64,000 nucleotides of DNA from Boletus sp. NGJ. Its lineage: Eukaryota > Basidiomycota > Agaricomycetes > Boletales > Boletaceae. A program made the position numbers and the translations under genes. The first letter of the stretch is position 1; every line of letters starts with the position of its first letter. A model generated the notes under the pieces. It had not been told where the DNA came from and did no database searches. It was given only the letters and a program-made list of their open reading frames with translations. The stretch spans positions 1,984,001-2,048,000 of the forward strand of contig JAGTXK010000055.1 in assembly GCA_019096195.1 (NCBI GenBank). Direction: 5' to 3'. Positions 12,008 through 23,774 of this stretch are shown piece by piece.

Positions 12008-14643
12008 ATGGCCAGCGCAGCGACACTACCACCCGCTATCGAATCCACAAGAATGGGCACAAGAAAAAGGTTTGTTCGCATCTTGTTGTTCTGTTGCAAT
12101 TCTTTTGACATGTGCTGCAGGTCTCGTTCGCTCTCTCCAGACCAGTCAGATGGGCCACCTCCACCCACTCGGAGGAGATCACGTTCCCCACCAGCCCGAG
12201 TTCAATTAGACCTGCCCAAGGTAAACGACGTTGATCCGGTCCGACGCGCATTGCGCGAAAGGGAACTCGCTGCCCGCATGGCTGCAGTCGAACTGGAAAG
12301 GGCTGCAAAACCAAAGGAACAAGGAAGCGCACAAGATTTGGCGGAGAAGCAAGCCGAGTTCGCCAAGCTCATTGGCTCTCGCTCTGGTGGGGTCTATGTC
12401 CCACCTGCACGACTCCGCGCTCTCCAAGCCGCCGCTGCGTCGGACAAGTCCAGTCCCGAGTACCAGCGGCTCTCTTGGGATGCACTACGCAAATCCATCA
12501 CCGGTATCGTCAACCGTGTCAATATCGCCAACATCAAGCAGGTCGTACCGGAGTTATTTTCTGAGAATCTTATCCGCGGGCGTGGACTGTTTGCGCGCAG
12601 CGTCATGAAAGCTCAGGCATCTAGTTTACCATTTACGCCGGTCTTTGCTGCCCTCGTCACTATCATCAACACAAAACTGCCCCAAGTGGGAGAATTAGTC
12701 CTTACTCGGCTCATAAGTCAGTTCAGGAGGGCTTTTAAACGAAACGATAAAGTAAGTCGTTTATGCATGCTGCCTCCCGGTCGAGCACTTAGAATGTTGT
12801 CAGATTGTCTGTAATTCAACCACCACCTTCATTGCACACCTCGTCAACCAAGCCGTCGCACATGAAATCATCGCGCTTCAGATACTTGTCCTGCTGCTCG
12901 AACGCCCAACCGATGACTCCATTGAGATTGCCGTTGGGTTTACCCGCGAAGTTGGCGCGTTTCTCGCGGAAAACTCTCCCAAAGCAAACGCAACCGTCTT
13001 TGAACGCTTCCGTGCAGTTCTGAATGAAGGAACCATTAGCCATCGTGTGCAATACATGATCGAGGTCCTTATGCAAGTGCGCAAAGACAAATACAAGGAG
13101 AATCCCATTTTGCCAGAGGGCTTGGACCTAGTAGACGAAGAAGAGCAGATTACCCACCAGATTCAACTGGAGGATGATTTACAAGTCCAAGAGGGGTTGA
13201 GTAAGTTGATAATTTCGTCGATCACTACTCAGACTGATTTGTGGGTACAGATATATTCAAATTCGACTCCAAGTATCTGGAGAACGAGGAGAAGTACAAG
13301 GCAATCAAGGCCGAGATTCTCGGGGAAAACTCGGACGAGGAGTCTGGCTCTGAATCGAGTGAGGAAGAAGAGGACGAGGACGAAGAAGGTAGGTGATCCT
13401 CGCTTTCGAGTAGTGTACTATACTCACGAGCCAACGTAGCCGTCGAAGAAAAAGAGGGTATTGAGGATCGTACCGGGACCAACCTGGTGAATCTGCGACG
13501 AACAATATACCTCACCATCATGAATGCCTTGAACTATGAAGAAGCTGTGCATAAACTGCTCAAGGTTCAACTCAAGGAAGGTGAAGAGGTATGTTTGTGG
13601 TCTTCCGGTCATTACAGAGTACTGTATGCCGAATCTACTCTTTAGATTGAACTCGTGAACATGATTATCGAGTGTTGTTCTCAAGAACGGTCCTACTCCA
13701 ACTTTTACGGGCTTATTGGCGAACGTTTCAGTAAACTCAACCGTGTTTGGATGGAATGTATCGAACAAGCGTTTGGTGACTACTACCACACGATCCACAG
13801 ATATGAAACGAACCGGCTGCGCAATATTTCTCGCTTCTTTGGGCACATGCTTGCCACGGATGCTGTTTCCTGGGTCGTTCTTGGAAATATAAAAATGAAC
13901 GAGGATGACACGACATCCAGTTCTCGTATCTTTGTGAAGATCATGATGCAGGAGATGATGGAGAGCATGGGCTTGAAGACTCTCGCGGAGCGGTTCAAGG
14001 ATGAGGAAGTAAGATCCGCGTGCAAGGATTTGTTCCCGACAGATAATCCGAAGAATACGCGGTTTTCGATCAATTATTTCACAAGTATCGGTCTAGGCGT
14101 GCTGACGGAGGACATGAGAGAATATCTCAAGGTGAGTTTGTACTGCTGCTGCGGGTCTTGATGGCCATCGTTGACGGCTCTATCCAGAACGCGCCTCGTC
14201 TGATCATGGAGCAACGTCGTGCGATGCTCGAACAAGAGTCTTCGTCATCTGATTCCGATTCGGACAGTGACTCGGACTCGAACACAGATTCAGATTCAGA
14301 GTCAGAGTCAGATTCGGAGCCATCCGACTCAGAGGGCTCTGTCGACGTGAGGCGACGCGACCGCAGAACACCGACCCCTCCACGTCGTGACAGGGATCGT
14401 AGTTTGGACTATGGGCGTGAGCGTCGCAGAGACGCTCGACGGGATAGGGACGAGAGTCGTGAGAGAGAGGATTCCCGTACGCCGCCTCACCGCCGGCGTG
14501 TATCACCCAGGGATCGGGAGATGGACCGGCGGCGTCCTCGGGATGATTCGCGCGAGCGTGACAGGGGTTACTCGAGCAGGTACGAAAGGGACAGTCGGCG
14601 CAGGAACTCGGAGGAAAGGGATTATCCCAGTCGCAGGAGATGA
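12008..14643 (+). CDS. CWC22: Pre-mRNA-splicing factor CWC22
   Basis: Spliceosome component that also links splicing to exon-junction deposition of eIF4A3 in animals. The start at 12008 gives [21 protein letters not shown], then an intron, then an RS-rich stretch. The MIF4G domain runs from about [18 protein letters not shown] through [21 protein letters not shown] to [21 protein letters not shown]. An acidic linker ([19 protein letters not shown]) precedes the MA3 domain ([22 protein letters not shown] through [16 protein letters not shown]). The tail starts with a long Ser-Asp run (14240-14340) and continues as an Arg/Asp/Ser-rich RS-like domain to the stop. Six introns are readable. The gene is intact, about 780 residues. 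It ends about 100 bp from the convergent M50B-like gene. Confidence 0.93.
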
Positions 14644-14743
14644 AAGGACGAGATTGTTTGCGATGACTCATTCCTATATAATACATTGAACAGGATATAT
14701 ACAGACTCCACAACGGTCCTAAAATGTACTCCAGTCCACATCA

Positions 14744-16140
14744 TCAAGCGAGAAGCTTCCAGAGTAGGCTCGTGACGACGACAAGAAGGAAACTTGGCAC
14801 TGTAGCGCCTGGTATCGCCGCGCTGGATCCTGGAACAGGGAGAAATTCCGAGGATTGTTGCTGCTGCTCGGAGGCTGATTCCTGTATGGTTGGTGAGGAA
14901 CGTCACTTTAGAACAGGGACTCGATTCCGGTACCTTGAAGACGGCGAGCCCAACAAGGATCCCGGCAGCGAAGAAAATGAATGCTATCAAAAGCCAGATG
15001 ACACCCCAAACTGTGGAACAATCAGAAACCACGGTTATTTTTGGGTGTCAAGCATGGAGACGAACCTTGGGATGGAAAGCATCCGCAGATCCGGGCGAAT
15101 GCAGAGGCATCCGAATTGTTCACTTTGCGTGCAATGGTATCGTCTACTTGGCTGTGAACACCCGCTAGGGCAGAAGATCAACATGTACTTACCGATCACG
15201 TCCCAAAGAACGTACAAGTCCGACATGACACCAATGAATAGGACCTAGGCAATCTGAATGCATTGGCGCAAACGAATAAGAAACACGCTTACGAAATATC
15301 GAAGAGCGACGCCACCTCCAACAAACCAGAATAAGACGATTAAGCCAGTCATCCCGAAAATGAGAACCCATGTCCTAGTAGAGCAAAGTGAGCTTGATAC
15401 AGATGCACGCGACGCAGATCACGCAAACGTACAACCAATTCCTTCGGGCCCACCATAGTGTAAATAGGAAAAATGCAGCGAGGACAAGGCATGCGATTTT
15501 GCTTGCGTTGGTATCGAATCCACACGCAATTAAGCAACTTCCAATGAATGAAGAGCCAAGATATCCGGCAGGGAGAGTAATCCAGGGTATACCACCAGAC
15601 ATTCGAGTCTCACCCCCCTCGTCGGCTGCATGCCAAGGTGAGTCATCAGTTAGCTCATATAGGTGTTACATCACTGACGGTCCAGTTCGACAGAGTGAAT
15701 GGTCGCACAGGTCAGTACACCGGCGAGCGCATGGCTCATCTACGGAAAATGTGTTTTTGGACAACCTTGTGATGGTGCGTCGCACTTACCTCGTGGAAAA
15801 CCGACCGTAAGCAATCTTTGAAATAGGTTAGTCTACCAAGCCGCATCGGTTGATACTACTCGTTTGACATACTTGAAGGGGTAGACTAGACAGGCAGATT
15901 AGCTATGGTCGCCGCGTAGGAGCCTAGGAGAGACTAACTTATCCAGCTGAGTAGCGGTACATGCCTCGAACGCAACTGTCAGGTGCCCCTGGAGCGAGTT
16001 GAGGTTGGATGCTCACCATAGTATAGCTATCACGATGACATAACAGCCAGCAACGATGAGGGTTGTTCTCTGCGTAGCGTTGGGCGTAAGCTGCGTGCCT
16101 ACGTCCCTAGAATACAGATAGCTGTGGTCATGAAGGAAAA
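14744..16140 (-). CDS. M50B-like multi-pass membrane metallopeptidase
   Basis: Fungal member of the Peptidase M50B-like family (site-2-protease fold). The substrates are unknown. Minus-strand exons read TPNATQRTTLIVAGCYVIVIAILW (near 16050), LLTVGFHE (near 15800), MSHALAGVLTCATIHSVELD (near 15735), PDEGGETRMSGG and then hydrophobic segments: PAGYLGSSFIGSCLIACGFD, ASKIACLVLAAFFLFTLWW, LIFGMTGLIVLFWFVGGGVALRYFV, VLFIGVMSDLYVLWDVI and VWGVIWLLIAFIFFAAGILVGLAVFK. HE plus MSH gives the zinc-binding HExxH, split by an intron. A last exon adds a short Gln/Ser-rich tail with a final hydrophobic stretch and a stop at 14744. I could not fix the start codon. The frame is open upstream of 16100 but shows no obvious ATG, so a small first exon is likely. 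Confidence 0.85.
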
Positions 16141-16355
16141 GGCATGTTGTGGTCGTGAACAAGAGTTGGTTACTGTGCACTGCGGCGGTATTAATTAGTT
16201 GAGATTAGTCAACCTCTAATCAAGTCATGAAAAGTCATAAATTCGAGAATTATACGCTATGGATGACACGGTACAAGAACAACAGACGAGGGGTAGCACA
16301 ATACGCAAGGGATATAATTAATGGCGACAACCGATGCAATGAATATAAACAGGGC

Positions 16356-19300
16356 TTAAAGCTCATCATCAGTAACATCCTCGCCCCTCTTTTTGCGTGC
16401 AATCCGCTCCTTCTTCAGCTGTACAGATAAACAATTGTCAGCAAACAAAATTCTGACGAGATTCAAATCAAGCCTAACCTTACGAAGCTCAGAGGAAGTG
16501 AGTTTCTTGGTCTTCTTGGAGTCGATCTTGTTGCCCATAGCATCGTATTGATCTTCCTCTTCTCCCTCCTTCTTGTCAATCCGGGCACCGGACCCTTGTC
16601 CTTCAACCCAGTTGTGGCCGGACGCCTCAAGACGGCCATCACGCATGGCCCAAACCCTGGAGGATGCCAATTAAAAGATGTTATGCCAAAGTAATGCAAA
16701 GTAGCGCTTACTCGGTGCAAATGGACTCAGAGAAGTCTCGGTTGTGGGTAATAATGAGGACACCACCCTCAAAGACCTTCAAGGCCTCAATTAGGGCAGC
16801 TAGCGACTCACGATCAAGGTAGTCTGCACACAATATTAGACAACAATTCTTTTTACTTCATGGCGGATGCACATACTGGTAGGCTCATCCAAGCACATGA
16901 CATGAGGACGGCGCCACGTTGCGGCACCAAGGACGATCTTGACCTTCTGACCACCAGATAGGCCGCGCATAGTGTTGTGAGACACGAACTCAGCCTCCAG
17001 GCCAAAGTCGGCAAAGTGCTTTTCAATCTCACGACGAACGAGAGGGCGGAGCAGTCCGAGGCGCTGGGCTTCACGCGTGTCAACCTCCAAGACTTTCTGT
17101 GAAAGGGAGAAACTTTGAGATCACGTCGGATAACAAGTGAAGCAGGAACTGACCTTTTCGAAGCCACGCTTCACAAGTTCGTCACGAGGAATCCAGAGGT
17201 TCTCGGAAGAGCTGAGACCCTTGAAAGAGACCTCATACTCATACGACTGCTTCAATTTCTTGCGGGAAGTGATCTCGTCGATCAGCCTCTTTTGGCCCTC
17301 GTGGACGTAAAGAGCACCATCCTTCATCTTCTGCGCCTCAACTTCGGTAATCTGACGACTGGCTTTGCCCATTTCCTCCAAGTCCTCGCCGGTCTGGTAA
17401 CGCCAGAGCATGTACTCAAGAGGCGTCTTGTCGAGATGGTGGTCGATGTGGTGGAAAGCGTGTTGGGCAACGTAACCGATCACCAAGTTAGGGTGCTTCC
17501 AAATTTCACCGCCTTTGTTGGGCTCCATCTCTCCAGTGAGAAGTTTGACCAACGTCGACTTTCCAGAACCGTTAGGGCCAAGGACAGCAACACGAGAAGA
17601 GAGGGAGACTTGGAGAGTGATGTCGTACAATTGCTGGACGGGTTGCGAGGGATACTGGAAGCCAACCCTGCGCATTTTAAGCAAGCTCTTCTCCTTGGTC
17701 TTGACTCCCTCGAGGAGAGGGGGGTCGGGGAGCTTGAACTTGTAGTCCTCAGCAGCCTCAAGAGTGTAGTACGACTTGGCCTCCGGTACTTGCTTCACAA
17801 AGGCCTCGAGATTGCCACGGTACCTCCGAATCTTGAAACGGTTGAGGTGAAGCACATCGGTAATGGTGTTGTTAAGGAAACCGGAGTCATGAGACACGAT
17901 GACTGTGGACAAACTTGGTAAGTAGAATCACTCCGAGTGGGGAAATACGTACTTGATGTGCAGTGTTTCAATGAGACAAGATAGTTCTCGAGCCACGCAA
18001 CGTTCACCACATCCAAGTGGTTAGTGGGCTCGTCGAGGAGAAGAATGTCGGCCTTGAACAGCATTGCTCTGGCCAGAGCAAGCTTCATTTTCCAACCTCC
18101 AGATAAGCTACCAATTGCATGCTTCTGGCGCTCGTCGCTGAACCCGACAGAGGCGAGAGTTTCGATGACCTCTGCTTCGGCAGCAAGGATACGTTTGTCG
18201 GACAAAATGAATTGCAGGACAGAAGTGTCGGCTTCGCTACCGTCGATATCATGCTCGACGTAAAAAGTACGGACTTCGTCGGGGGAGGGGAAGCCCTCAA
18301 CCTGGCCGTTGGTGATGGCGCGCATGAGGGTAGACTTGCCAGTACCGTTCTTTCCGCAAAGACCGTAACGGTGGCCACGTTTGAGACGAAGGGTGGCGGT
18401 GTTGAGAAGGATCTTAGCACCGTAAGCAAGCGAGAACTGGCAATTGCACAAGTCTTCGCCTTCTTCCTCATCTTCGGGGACATCGTCATCGTCATCGCCT
18501 GACGAGGCCGAACGAACAACCCACTCTCCCGTGACAGTGACAGGGTCAGGGGAAGATGCAACGAAGGACAAGTAGGGAGCAAGGGATCCCCACTCCGAAA
18601 CATCGAAAAGTTCTTGGCATTTACCAAGTTCGCGGCGAGGCGTGATACATATACGACAGTGGCGTCCGTGAGCTCAGGAGCGGTCACACCCAGCTTCCTG
18701 TAGACGACGGAAAGGGATGAGGCCAACTGAGAAGATTCGGCAACCTTCAAAGGCGGGAGATCGGTTCCGTCGCCCTCAGGGACTTGACCGACTTGACGAA
18801 GAGTTGTAATTGCCTTGCCAACGACTCCACGTGCCTCAGGGTCTCCAATCGAGGTCTCGACCTTGATGAGACCCGGAAGGAGCTTAGGTAAGAAGGGGCG
18901 AACGGTGATGGGAGAGTCCACCAATTTCGACATGTTGTCCACAATACTAAACACAACGTGATCAATTTGATGCGATCATATAGGCGTATGAGTCACTTAC
19001 ACTGCAACTTTGCGCTTTGTGGCGGTGAGCTTCTCACTGAGACCACGAGACAAAAGAGGGACCATGAGAGACAGCGTAGCAGAATCTACCTCGGAAACAA
19101 ATGTAGTGGCCGAGAGGAGTTGAATGGTGTTGGGGACCTCCTCGACCGGGTTAATCAGAGCCTTGATGAGAGCCGGAATGAAACGTTCAATGTCCTTGTT
19201 GGAGACCAGAGCACAAGCCTTTTCAAGCGAATCGCGAGCCGCTTTCTTTACGTCGGCCTTGGTATCCCAGATGGCCTCAGAGAGGACAGGGACGATATCA

Positions 19301-19854
19301 GGCATGAGGCGAGAGGTCTGAACGGGAGCGCTGACAACCAGCTGGTTCAGAACAACCAGAGCGCCGGTCTTGACCTGCCACTTTCCAGCCGTTTTGATCT
19401 GGTGAAGGAGAGCGGGAAGAAGAAGGGCAGTAGCCCAGGGATTCATGCTGGCAGCAAACTCCCTGACAGCCTCCACCGCCGCGTTGCGGGCGGCAGGCAT
19501 CTTGTCGGCAAAGCCCTCGATAAGGGCAGCATAGAGGCCCGATTCGACAAAAGTGGGCTCGAGGGCCCTTATTGCGCCAGCCTTGGCAAGCGCAACAACA
19601 GCGTCGGCTGCGCCTTCACGAGCAGCTGGTGATTTTTTGTCGGAAAGGGCCCTGAGAGCGGCCTCAGTGAAACCAACTGCGCTAATAGCAGCTGGTCCGT
19701 TATTTTGAACAGCAGAAGCGAGAGCCTTGGCAGCAGCATCACGGGAAGCTTTGTCCGAGATGAAGAGGGTAGCAACGTCGACTTGACCGTCGACAACGCC
19801 TTTGATAGAGGCGGGAGAAGGAATAGCGGGAGCGGATGCGGTAACAGCAGGCAT
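16356..19854 (-). CDS. TEF3: Translation elongation factor 3 (ABC-F type ATPase)
   Basis: EF3 is a ribosome-bound ATPase, found mainly in fungi, that helps E-site tRNA release. The ATG at 19854 ([19 protein letters not shown]) is preferred. The sequence just 5' of it ends in CCCCTCAG, an acceptor, so the upstream in-frame codons are probably a 5' UTR intron. Order: HEAT repeats (about 19850-18650), a four-helix stretch, and ABC domain 1 with GKNGTGKST (near 18335), [14 protein letters not shown] and [13 protein letters not shown] (near 18025). ABC domain 2 has GPNGSGKST (near 17560), a chromodomain-like insert, the signature [13 protein letters not shown] (near 16950) and CLDEPT (near 16890). 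The C-terminal tail is basic ([11 protein letters not shown]) and ends at 16356. The gene is intact, roughly 1,050 residues with few introns, as expected for a highly expressed gene. Confidence 0.96.
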
Positions 19855-20267
19855 TTCTACAATCTGAGGGGGATGAGAGGGGGAAGACGACACCTGCGCA
19901 TGGACATACTTATGAAAGGTATAGAGGTAGACGTAAAATTTCTTCTATGTTCAAGACGCAAGAAAATGCTGAACGATGAATGCTCTATTACGCTCTATAG
20001 TCTATGATGCCTAGAAGGAGATTAGGAAGGAAAGGCACTTGAGCGAGGAGGACCGACCGGTATGAGCAGAAAGAATAGGAAAGAAAAAAAGAGTGGGGAT
20101 GTGAGACATAGATAAGTTGCCGGTGAATATAAGTGCTGTCGCGTTCGGACTTTGAAAAAAAAAATGACAAGCGGTGCAAGGCGGGGAACGTGCCCGCCGA
20201 GCCGGGTGAACAGCCTGATTGATTGTGTAAAAACGTCTGCTAGTATGAAAACATGTCTCATGTACTC
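19855..20267. promoter_or_regulatory. Upstream region of EF3 (with a probable 5' UTR intron)
   Basis: About 410 bp between the V-ATPase stop and the EF3 start. It contains a pyrimidine-rich stretch on the EF3 coding strand (GA-rich on plus, 20040-20100) and an A-run at 20154-20163. A plausible 5' UTR intron lies at about 19865-19912 (GTATGT...CCCTCAG on minus). I see no gene here. Confidence 0.5.
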
Positions 20268-23200
20268 CTATTCCCTCTCATCCAACTTCGCGAAGCTTAG
20301 CGGCGTAAAAGCCTGGGCGGAGATAGATCAGCATGTGCGTCACACGTTGTCGACAACAAAATCAAGATGAACAACACATACATATCCTCCGCCTTCGTAA
20401 TGCTTGCTGTTCGCCTCGACCCAGTGGAGACGGAGAGCATGCAAAAACGCCGAAAGACCCTAAAGGGGAACATCGACTTATGCTGCGACGCACGTTCACA
20501 AAGATACGCACCTCTATGAGACATAAAGCACCCACAGTCATCGTGAACCACATCACACCCGTGAATATGATAATAATGACCCCAAAAATCCCTTCCATTC
20601 CTAAAGCACCTTCCAACGTCATGCTCCACAAAACTTCGGATAATTGAGCGTGAGCCAAGGAGAGTGCCCACAATCGAAGGTACGAAGCCGTATGCGAGAT
20701 GCAGCCGAGGCAGAACTCAATAGTATGGATGACCTGATGAATGACAACCTCCCCAAAGTCGTGCTGTTCCTGATAAGATCTATGGGCAACACGGCGCCTA
20801 GAGAGGAACGAGTCACTCACGTGTTCTTCTTCCATTTCTTCGACGATAACCCGTCCATTACCTTCTTCCTCAATTTCCAGAACCTCGTCGGAGCTCTCGC
20901 GGGGACCATGATGATCAAGTCCCACATACCCTTGGCCCTGAATCTTTTGCATCTCCTTCCAGAGGAAGTACGGCTTCATGCATAGCATCCAAGGGACGCA
21001 GACGACAGCGAGTAGAAGCAGGACAGCTTGTACGAATCCTTGTCCGGGATATAGTTGACTTTTTGGGTCAACCGATCCGGGGGATAAAAACATCGCAATC
21101 AACATGTTTAACAATGATGGGGGCGCTGTTGATGCCTCCGACCAATCAATTATCCATTTGTAAAGGATGCAGATGACTAGGTATCCAAAAATTGACTGGA
21201 GGAAAATCATTTGAGGAATGAAATTGGCGTAAACGTCCAGCGGACGTTTGAACTTGATGTGATTGAGGAGTTGCAGGCACAACGCAAACGTCATCTGGGG
21301 TTGCGTCAATCTAGGCTGTACAATGAAACCGGCAAGGCACACACATGGATCACCCCAAGAATGATCGCCATCTTCATCTTGTACGAGTTCGTGAATATCA
21401 AGGCGTTATCTGCACCGTGCCAGGCTGGATCCAAGCCGAAAGTATAAACGTGTCCAGTCGAGACACCACGGACAGTCCCATTGCCTTCTGGGAAGGCCCA
21501 CCCTGATTGCCAAATGTGAAGGGACTTGGAGAATATGTCATTGTACATGAGGCCGGTGTAGACCGAGAACAGCCCCATCATAAGAATGATGTATCGCCCA
21601 CTGGTTGCGTGTCAGCACGTCCTACTCCGCCCCGTGATGCTCCACTGTGACTTACAAGAAGAATAGCGTCGTGATCTGCAGCGGAGAGGTGAGTCAGGAT
21701 CAGTTTTTCAGAGCGATCACTCACCCCTCCGAGGTCACTCTTCGCCCACTTCCTCTCGTTCATAATCATGTAGAGAGCAACAAATAAGATGATCAAACCG
21801 TGACCAATGTCACCAAACATGACGGCAAACAGGAAGGGGAAGGTGATGATGGCAAACAGGCCAGGGTTAACTTCTTGATAGGTCGCAATTCCATAGTTGT
21901 CCATGATGCTCTGGAACCCTTCCGTGAATTTGTTTGTCCTGTTGAAAGTGGGCGGCGTCTTGTTGGTGCGGAGCTCATGTAAAATTGGCACAACGCCGGT
22001 CCCAGATTCTTCCTAGAAGCGAATGAACCGACCACCACACATTGAAGAGAAAACGACATACCGTAGCATGTCCAAGCGCAACTTGTATCTTGGCAATGTC
22101 TCTTGTCGGACACCATCCTTCGGCTACCAATGTTTTCCTCCGCACGTCGAAGTTGAAGAGATTCATCGTTTCGTAGATTACCTTTTCTTTCCGGACAACA
22201 TCTTGCCATCGCGCGAGGTTCTCCCCGATTGTCGCGAGCTCGAGGCGCCTGTTGGCTCCAGTGTTGTAAAGGATTGTCTGAAGGTCTTCTAGACGAGCAG
22301 TAACCTCGCGAAGCGAGTCAGAACGCTTGTCGGCATTGGCGTCAATGGGGTACAAAGTGGCACCCATCGACTCGGCAACCTTGCGAATCTTTGCAAGTAA
22401 TGCGTCACCATGCGCAAAAATAATGAACACGTTTTTGCGTGTCTCAGAGCCGGTCGCAGGATCAACGAACGGTTCCGCGATGTCAGTATGATTCATATAA
22501 AGGTTACCCCTCAACACACGCCAAAGCACGCGTTCGAATGTTGGGATACGGACTCTGTCGATAGTTCCCGCAATGAACCTGAGCAAGGTTTGAGGCTTCA
22601 ACGAAAAAAGATATGCGAATAAAATGAACGCACTCCAAATCGAACTGAACCGTCGATGAAAACTGGTTTTCGCGATCATCGTGTTGGAGAAGAGGGGCTG
22701 AACTATCGTCAAAGGAAGTCCTGATATCTGTCTGCTGCGTTTCGGCCTCGACGACGAGTAAGTACAATGCAGGCTACAACCAGTTAACTTACCTTTTCAA
22801 AGAAACCCGCTGTCTCTCTCAAGACATAGCGCGCCTCAATGAGCTCTTTGGTACGCTCGCTGAGCAGCTTGTAGCTCTCGTTCATCTGCGAAAGCCGGGT
22901 CTCGTGTTCTGCTAGCGTGACGTCGAGCTCGTCGATGTTGTGTGCCGCACTCGGCCCCACAGTAACAAGAGGTGCTGAATCGTAAAGAGGACGGATCGGC
23001 ACTACGTCCTTTTCCTTCTCGATCTGAGAATCGAAGAAACGGACACGACGAGCCATGTCCTCGAATCTTCTGATTTCACCGACGAAAGAGCGCTGGAACG
23101 GATTGACGGTTGGGTTCAACTAACGAAAGAGTTCGTGAACAGGCATCAAAGCAGTATCATTATGACACGAACATCCTTGAATTGGACGTTCCCGTGTTCT

Positions 23201-23351
23201 CCAAGCTCAGCAACTGTATCGTGAGCTACTTCGGTTGGTATATAGAGCTGCACCAAGCTCATCTGTTCCGAGCCTAGATTGTTTTATTAGTATCAGAAAA
23301 AAAATTCAATATCTAAACCATACGGAACAACGAGGGGTACTCGTCTCCCAT
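20268..23351 (-). CDS. VPH1: V-type proton ATPase subunit a (Vph1/Stv1 family)
   Basis: Membrane subunit of the Vo sector that carries protons into vacuole/Golgi lumens. The start at 23351 gives MGDEYPSLF, then an intron, then [25 protein letters not shown], the conserved opening of the cytosolic half. Coiled-coil segments follow ([25 protein letters not shown]). The membrane half includes [23 protein letters not shown] (near 21840) and [20 protein letters not shown] (near 20680). The Arg in YLRLW is the residue essential for proton transport. The last exons read [26 protein letters not shown] and [14 protein letters not shown], with stop at 20268. The gene is intact and has many short introns. 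Which isoform (vacuolar or Golgi) it serves cannot be told from sequence alone. Confidence 0.95.
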
Positions 23352-23774
23352 GGTCCTGTATCGAGCTGGGAGGTGTGTACAAAGTTCTAAGAATGAGAGC
23401 GACTTCAATGTACTGTTGAGAGTGTTGTGGCAATGACCTGCCGCGCGGTGGAGCTGTTTGACCTTGTTTGGAAATCGGACAAGTCGCTCACGCCACTCAG
23501 TCAGGTTGAGTAAACAGGGTAGACAAGTTTTGCAGGTAACTCGATTGGTTATCGAGGTCACCGATACGTTATATCTACGTAGGGATAAAGTTCAATATTT
23601 GGACTGGGTGAAATCTTGAGGTGCATGTAGCATGATCTGAATGGGGAATACACAGTAGGAAGGGGTGCAAGAAACGTGGTGAACCGCTAACAATCATTCG
23701 CCATTAGCGGAGGATCGCCAGCAGTTCATCCCAGAGTCCTGGTTAGCCCACCTCTAAAGTGGATGGTACCCGTC
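23352..23774. other. Intergenic DNA between Dicer and V-ATPase subunit a
   Basis: About 420 bp upstream of V-ATPase subunit a and downstream of the Dicer stop. Short ORFs on both strands show no recognisable protein. I see no repeat or site that I would call. Confidence 0.4.

Noticed and set aside
14204-14713. 169-residue minus-strand ORF
   Set aside because: Shadow of the RS-like tail of CWC22.
17115-17921. 268-residue plus-strand ORF
   Set aside because: Exact antisense of the EF3 ABC domains; codon-bias shadow with no family motif.
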